Below, in pieces: positions 5,535 to 9,018 of a DNA stretch of 9,018 bases (position 1 is its first letter; each line of letters opens with the position of its first letter). Source of the DNA: Rhodospirillales bacterium (lineage in GTDB: Bacteria > Pseudomonadota > Alphaproteobacteria > Rhodospirillales > Casp-alpha2). The DNA is taken from positions 1 through 9,018 of the forward strand of contig JABJOR010000190.1 of NCBI GenBank assembly GCA_018664265.1, given 5' to 3'. The notes under the pieces were generated by a model, which did not search any database, was not told the DNA's origin, and was given only the letters and a program-made list of their open reading frames with translations. The position numbers and the translations under genes were made by a program.

Positions 5535-6860
5535 ATGTCTTCATATCCAAATTCCTCCTCTAAATCACATGGTTATTTTGAACGAGCACAGAAGGTTCTT
5601 TCTGGTGGAAACTCGAGATTAACAACTTACCAACAGCCGTATATTATTTATGGAAAACACGGTGATGGTTGTCACATTACAGATGTTGATAACGTAACAC
5701 GTATAGATTTTCTAAATAATTATACCTCGCTATTACATGGACATTGCCATCCAAAAATTGTCGAGGCTATAAGGAAACAAGCGGGTAATTTAATTTCAAT
5801 TGCACTTGGCACCTTCGAAGAACTTAAATATGCAGAGCTTCTTTGTGACAGAGTTGAGGCATTCGACCAAATCCGGTTCATGAACTCGGGAACAGAAGCC
5901 ATGATGCAGGCAATCAGGGCTGCCAGAGCATACACAGGGCGCCCAATGATTGCAAAATGCGAAGGTGCATATCACGGTGCATATGATTTTGCAGAGGTGA
6001 CTTATGGAACAACTCCGGATGTGTGGGGTAAAGGAGACCCTGAACCAACACCATATGCAAATGGAACCCCCAAAGCGGTTGCAGAAAATGTTAAAATTAT
6101 TCCATTCAATGATATCGATTCTATCGAGCGTATCCTTGGGCCGCATGCAACTGAGCTTGCCGCAATAGCCCTTGATCTCGTTCCTTTGTCACTCGGAACA
6201 ATTCTGGTCGATACGGAATTCCTGACTGCAATACGCCAGTTTGCAGATAAACATGGGATTTTGGTCATCTGTGACGAGGTTGTTACATTCCGTCTTGGTC
6301 AGCAGGGTGCGCACAAATTTTTTGGAATAGATCCTGATCTGATAGCGCTTGGAAAGATTATCGGAGGGGGGATTCCGATTGGCGCAGTTGCCGGGAAACG
6401 TGAGTATATGTCTGTATTTGACCCATCAAATGGACGCCCCTTACTCCCTCATGGAGGTACGTTTAACGGAAATCCAATGGCTATGGCCGCTGGTTATGCA
6501 GCCCTTTCAATATGGACGCCGGAAGAAATTGAAAGACTAAACCAGCTTGGTGACCTCGCACGTAATAAATTAACGGATGCACTAAATAGTGCTGGCGTTG
6601 CTGGACAGGTTACCGGCATGGGGACATTATTTCAGCTCCATTTAAATAACCATCCAATTCATGACTATAGATCATTTTATCGGTCATCCGAAGAGCAAGA
6701 GATGCACGCACAGCTGCATCGTTTCTTCCTTAATAATGGCATCTTAATTAACCCAGGCGGCATTGGAGCTATTTCTACGCCAATGTGTGAAGAGGAAATA
6801 GAAACTCTTGCGGATGTTACCTATGAAGGATTACGACAATTGAACTTTGGGGCGACCTGA
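5535..6860 (+). CDS. Class III PLP-dependent aminotransferase (glutamate-1-semialdehyde-aminomutase-like)
   Basis: A 441-residue fold-type I PLP enzyme. The PLP-binding Lys is K274 in ALGKIIGGG, preceded by the pyridine-nitrogen-binding Asp247 in CDEVVTF. Phosphate binding is by NSGTEA (117-122) and Thr309 in GGTFNGNP. Tyr146 in YHG is the usual ring-stacking residue. The N-terminal pattern SGGNSRLTTYQQPY (23-36) and FLNNYTSLLHGHCHP (59-73) is closer to beta-amino-acid (beta-phenylalanine-type) and other omega-transaminases than to true HemL, whose GGVNSPVRAF motif is absent. A role in tetrapyrrole synthesis is therefore unlikely. In the beta-phenylalanine transaminases an arginine in this N-terminal region contacts the substrate carboxylate, and Arg28 is the counterpart candidate. 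The start is supported by AAAGGA (5522-5527), 7 bases before the ATG. It is very likely co-transcribed with the ThDP enzyme, so the two probably act in one pathway. Substrate unknown. Confidence 0.9.
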   Translation: MSSYPNSSSKSHGYFERAQKVLSGGNSRLTTYQQPYIIYGKHGDGCHITDVDNVTRIDFLNNYTSLLHGHCHPKIVEAIRKQAGNLISIALGTFEELKYAELLCDRVEAFDQIRFMNSGTEAMMQAIRAARAYTGRPMIAKCEGAYHGAYDFAEVTYGTTPDVWGKGDPEPTPYANGTPKAVAENVKIIPFNDIDSIERILGPHATELAAIALDLVPLSLGTILVDTEFLTAIRQFADKHGILVICDEVVTFRLGQQGAHKFFGIDPDLIALGKIIGGGIPIGAVAGKREYMSVFDPSNGRPLLPHGGTFNGNPMAMAAGYAALSIWTPEEIERLNQLGDLARNKLTDALNSAGVAGQVTGMGTLFQLHLNNHPIHDYRSFYRSSEEQEMHAQLHRFFLNNGILINPGGIGAISTPMCEEEIETLADVTYEGLRQLNFGAT

Positions 6861-6992
6861 TCGGACAAACAAATACGTTGATCTGTAGTGATTTGTAGAG
6901 GCTATCTAAGAAATGGCCGCTTATGGTTAATGGCGTTAAAATATATTCCTGCCATCCGAAGAATTGCTTGGCAAAAATTTATTTGAAGCTCC

Positions 6993-8392
6993 TTAACCCG
7001 ACTGCACAGGTTTATTAGAAAATCGTTCTACCAGTTTATGCCGCATAAGCTTGCCCATTGAGTTGCGCGGCAATTTTTTAACAATTTCGAGACGTTGTGG
7101 AGTGAGTTCACCAAGAACTTCAGTCACTTTTTGGGCGAGTGCATCAGGCATGTCTTTGCCCTCAAGAACGATTGCTGTGCAAATTTTAAGACCTGTTCCG
7201 GAATTGATTTGAAAGACAGCAGCTTCTCGAATTTCCGGTATTGTAACCAGTTAGTGTTCAATGTTTTCTGGCATGGCCTTTAAGCCTCGTACATTGATCA
7301 ATCCATCGGCTCTGCCAAGAATCTTTAAATATCCCTTGTCATCGACGGCTCCAAGATCGCCAGGATAGATATAACCATTTCGAAACACCCCATCTTCATC
7401 TGTGCTGTTTACATAATGGTCCACAGCAAGTTCCGTGGCGATTTTAACAATACCTGTTTCGCCAACCGGAACAGGATTGTCCTGTTCATCAACGATTTGA
7501 AGATTAACGAACGGCAAAATCTTTCCAATTATATTGGGATCTGTATCCAACAGGTTCAAATGCCCACGAGCAATGAAGCCGGCTTCTGTCGAAGTGTAGC
7601 CGTTCCAGATATTTGGGCCCAAAACCGATCTGGCTTTATTCGCCAACTGTGACTCAAAGGGGGCTCCGCCTGTTGTGGTGCAGCACACGGAACTAAAACT
7701 ACACCCCTTTCGTGCATTGGAGATTACGATGTCATGAAAAGCTATTGGGGCTAATAGTAAGTGGCTGATGTGAAACCGATCAATGAGCGCATCAAAGTCA
7801 TCACCATTCAACCAGGGTGTAACTGTAGCACCGCGAAGCAGGGCCATCAGCAAAAAGCCATATCCGGCGATGGTTCCTGGGGGCATGCTGAGCAAATGGC
7901 GATTAGAGCCTGCACCTTCACAGACAATGTAATGGGCAAACAGTCGTTTCGGTACCATTCCTCTACTGAGGGCGATCAGCTTTGGTGCACCTGTTGTGCC
8001 GCTTGTGCGAATGAAGCGAGTAATACGGGCAGGATCACAGTCATTGGGTATCACTATTTGTGAAAATTCCGGTGCGACTTCCAGAGACTGTGGCAACATT
8101 CTTGGGTCCAGCTCTACCCAGTTAACATCAATTCCTTCCGGCTTACTTGCAACGGCAAAAACACAATTCAGTTCCAGTTCCTGTACTAACAACTGGTCTG
8201 TTTCTTTGGTATTGACAAAATGGTGCGATCACCCATTGTCAGATTTTGGGACAGAATAAATCGGCATGCTATGACGATATCTTTGATCAGTTGTCGATAG
8301 CTTACATCAACGCCAACACCCAGAAATGCCCGTGCTTCAGGGCGTAAACTAGCAGCCAGTTCGATAGCATCTTGTATGCTTTTATAAATCAA
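6993..8392 (-). pseudogene. Adenylate-forming (acyl-CoA synthetase-like) ligase, disrupted
   Basis: Members of this superfamily activate a carboxylate with ATP and usually pass the acyl group to CoA or a carrier. The pieces on the minus strand are in order. A normal N-terminus starts at TTG 8392 and ends at GDRTILS near 8210. The second piece carries the ATP-binding TSGTTGAPK (7980-8006), YTSTE (7584-7598), a GDL segment and the hinge motif GRADG (7302-7316). The C-terminal lid holds the conserved Lys of MGKLMR (7050-7052), ending at TAA 6993-6995. Two lesions break it. One is a frame change at about 8200-8222, where about 25-30 residues of the usual fold also seem missing, suggesting a small deletion. 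The other is an in-frame TAA at 7251-7253, which cuts off the lid and its lysine. All core motifs remain readable, so inactivation looks recent. It lies downstream of the MFS gene on the same strand, as in an uptake-plus-activation operon, and is convergent to the aminotransferase. Substrate cannot be told. Confidence 0.85.
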
Positions 8393-8485
8393 CGACTTTA
8401 CTTTCTCTTGATATTTTTTAAATTTTCATATCAATCTAACACTATCAAATTTTCAATATCACTCAAAATATGACGGCATTAAGAT

Positions 8486-8709
8486 TCAGGTCGCGAGAGG
8501 GGTTTTGACGAGAGGGGCTTCGCGCACTGGCAGGTGTACTATGGCCGAGAAAATCCCGACACCGATGCCAACCCACCATACTGTGTTGTACGATCCATAC
8601 TGGTCATACATCACCCCGCCCAGCCAGACGCCGATAAAGGCACCGAGCTGATGAGAAAAGAAAACAATTCCGAACAGAGTTCCCATGTATTTGACACCAT
8701 AGATTTGTG
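8486..8709. repeat. Direct repeat copy 2 (MFS 3' end)
   Basis: This is the intact-context partner of 2866-3089, gapless and in the same orientation. Here the similarity is embedded in a longer open frame, so this copy shows what the truncated one has lost. The shared block ends at ATTTGTG (8703-8709). Confidence 0.85.
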
Positions 8710-9018
8710 CGATTAGCCCGGATGTCAGTGGTACAGTTGCCAGCCATAACGATCCCATAACGATGGAAAAAACAACCACTGTATCCGGTGTCATAGGCAG
8801 CATGATAAATGCGATTGAGGCGATGGTTCGCCCTGTGTAGACCAGTGCCAACAGATATTTCTTAGACCAGTATTTTCCAAGTGCCCCAGCGCCAATTGTT
8901 CCAACGATGTTGGCAGCACCGATCAGGGCTATTGAAAGGGCTCCGAGAGACGATGCACTATTGACGCCTATGCTACGCAGGATACTGTTGGGCGGGATGG
9001 CGCTGCAAACTTCGGTGA
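8486..9018 (-). CDS. MFS transporter, C-terminal half (5' end outside window)
   Basis: An inner-membrane permease of the major facilitator superfamily. The frame is open to the window edge and gives 177 visible residues covering about five hydrophobic helices, probably TM8-12. The segments include SLGALSIALIGAANIVG, LALVYTGRTIASIAFIML, VVVFSIVMGSLWLATVPL, GTLFGIVFFSHQLGAFIGVW and WWVGIGVGIFSAIVHL. It ends with the tail VREAPLVKTPLAT. A TTG-initiated start at 8851 is not credible because it falls inside the helical array and the upstream frame continues with membrane-protein sequence (GKYWSKKYLL). The style suggests an organic-anion/monocarboxylate-type carrier, but the substrate is unknown. 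It lies 93 bases upstream of the broken ligase on the same strand. Its last 224 bases are duplicated at 2866-3089. Confidence 0.88.
   Translation of the reverse strand, partial: TEVCSAIPPNSILRSIGVNSASSLGALSIALIGAANIVGTIGAGALGKYWSKKYLLALVYTGRTIASIAFIMLPMTPDTVVVFSIVMGSLWLATVPLTSGLIAQIYGVKYMGTLFGIVFFSHQLGAFIGVWLGGVMYDQYGSYNTVWWVGIGVGIFSAIVHLPVREAPLVKTPLAT

Noticed and set aside
5535..6860. Assignment of the aminotransferase as HemL (glutamate-1-semialdehyde aminomutase)
   Set aside because: The HemL N-terminal GGVNSPVRAF signature is absent. The N-terminal region looks like beta/omega-amino-acid transaminases and the context is not tetrapyrrole synthesis.
3747..6860. Taurine pathway (sulfoacetaldehyde acetyltransferase plus taurine:pyruvate aminotransferase)
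   Set aside because: The enzyme types fit on paper, but the ThDP-enzyme N-terminal and active-site segments do not resemble sulfoacetaldehyde acetyltransferase as I recall it, and no phosphotransacetylase or sulfite exporter is seen.
8428..8456. Minus-strand TTGAAA (8451-8456) and TGATAT (8428-8433) with 17-base spacing before the ligase
   Set aside because: The -10 matches only half of the consensus and the region is simply AT-rich. The ligase more likely shares the MFS transcript.
8486..8851. A complete small membrane protein starting at TTG 8851
   Set aside because: The frame continues upstream to the window edge with MFS helix sequence, so this is an internal codon of a larger transporter.

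Overview
The window looks like a bacterial chromosome segment, most likely from an alphaproteobacterium. This is inferred from the style of the PurN C-terminus, a bacterial cobinamide amidohydrolase and the mix of dimethylglycine-dehydrogenase-like, MFS and thiamine-diphosphate (ThDP) enzymes. The taxonomic call is tentative because no rRNA or tRNA lies in the window.

Left part (1-2588): two housekeeping or salvage genes on the plus strand form a tight pair. They are the 3' part of purN (purine synthesis) and cbiZ (adenosylcobinamide amidohydrolase), which overlap by 4 bases. Convergent to them is an intact minus-strand FAD-dependent oxidoreductase that resembles only the flavin domain of dimethylglycine/sarcosine dehydrogenases.

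Middle part (2589-3682): a stretch of gene debris. It holds the last ~75 codons of an MFS transporter on the minus strand, then about 400 bases with no convincing gene (perhaps a scrap of an amidohydrolase start), then the C-terminal half of a methylmalonyl-CoA-epimerase-like VOC protein on the plus strand, broken by a frameshift in a G run.

Right part (3747-9018): two intact plus-strand genes, a ThDP-dependent acetolactate-synthase-like enzyme and a class III PLP aminotransferase. Convergent to them is a broken minus-strand adenylate-forming ligase (internal stop plus a frameshift/deletion). The window ends inside an apparently intact minus-strand MFS transporter whose 3' end is the paralogue of the scrap at 2866-3089. 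The two MFS copies are direct repeats 5.6 kb apart and bracket the VOC/ThDP/aminotransferase/ligase block.

Overall this reads as an accessory metabolic cassette (uptake by MFS, CoA ligation or adenylation, ThDP-dependent C-C chemistry, transamination, perhaps N-demethylation) that is partly decayed and bounded by paralogous transporter sequence. The surviving ThDP-enzyme/aminotransferase pair is the part whose chemistry I cannot assign to a known pathway. No CRISPR array, transposase, tRNA or rRNA was seen.
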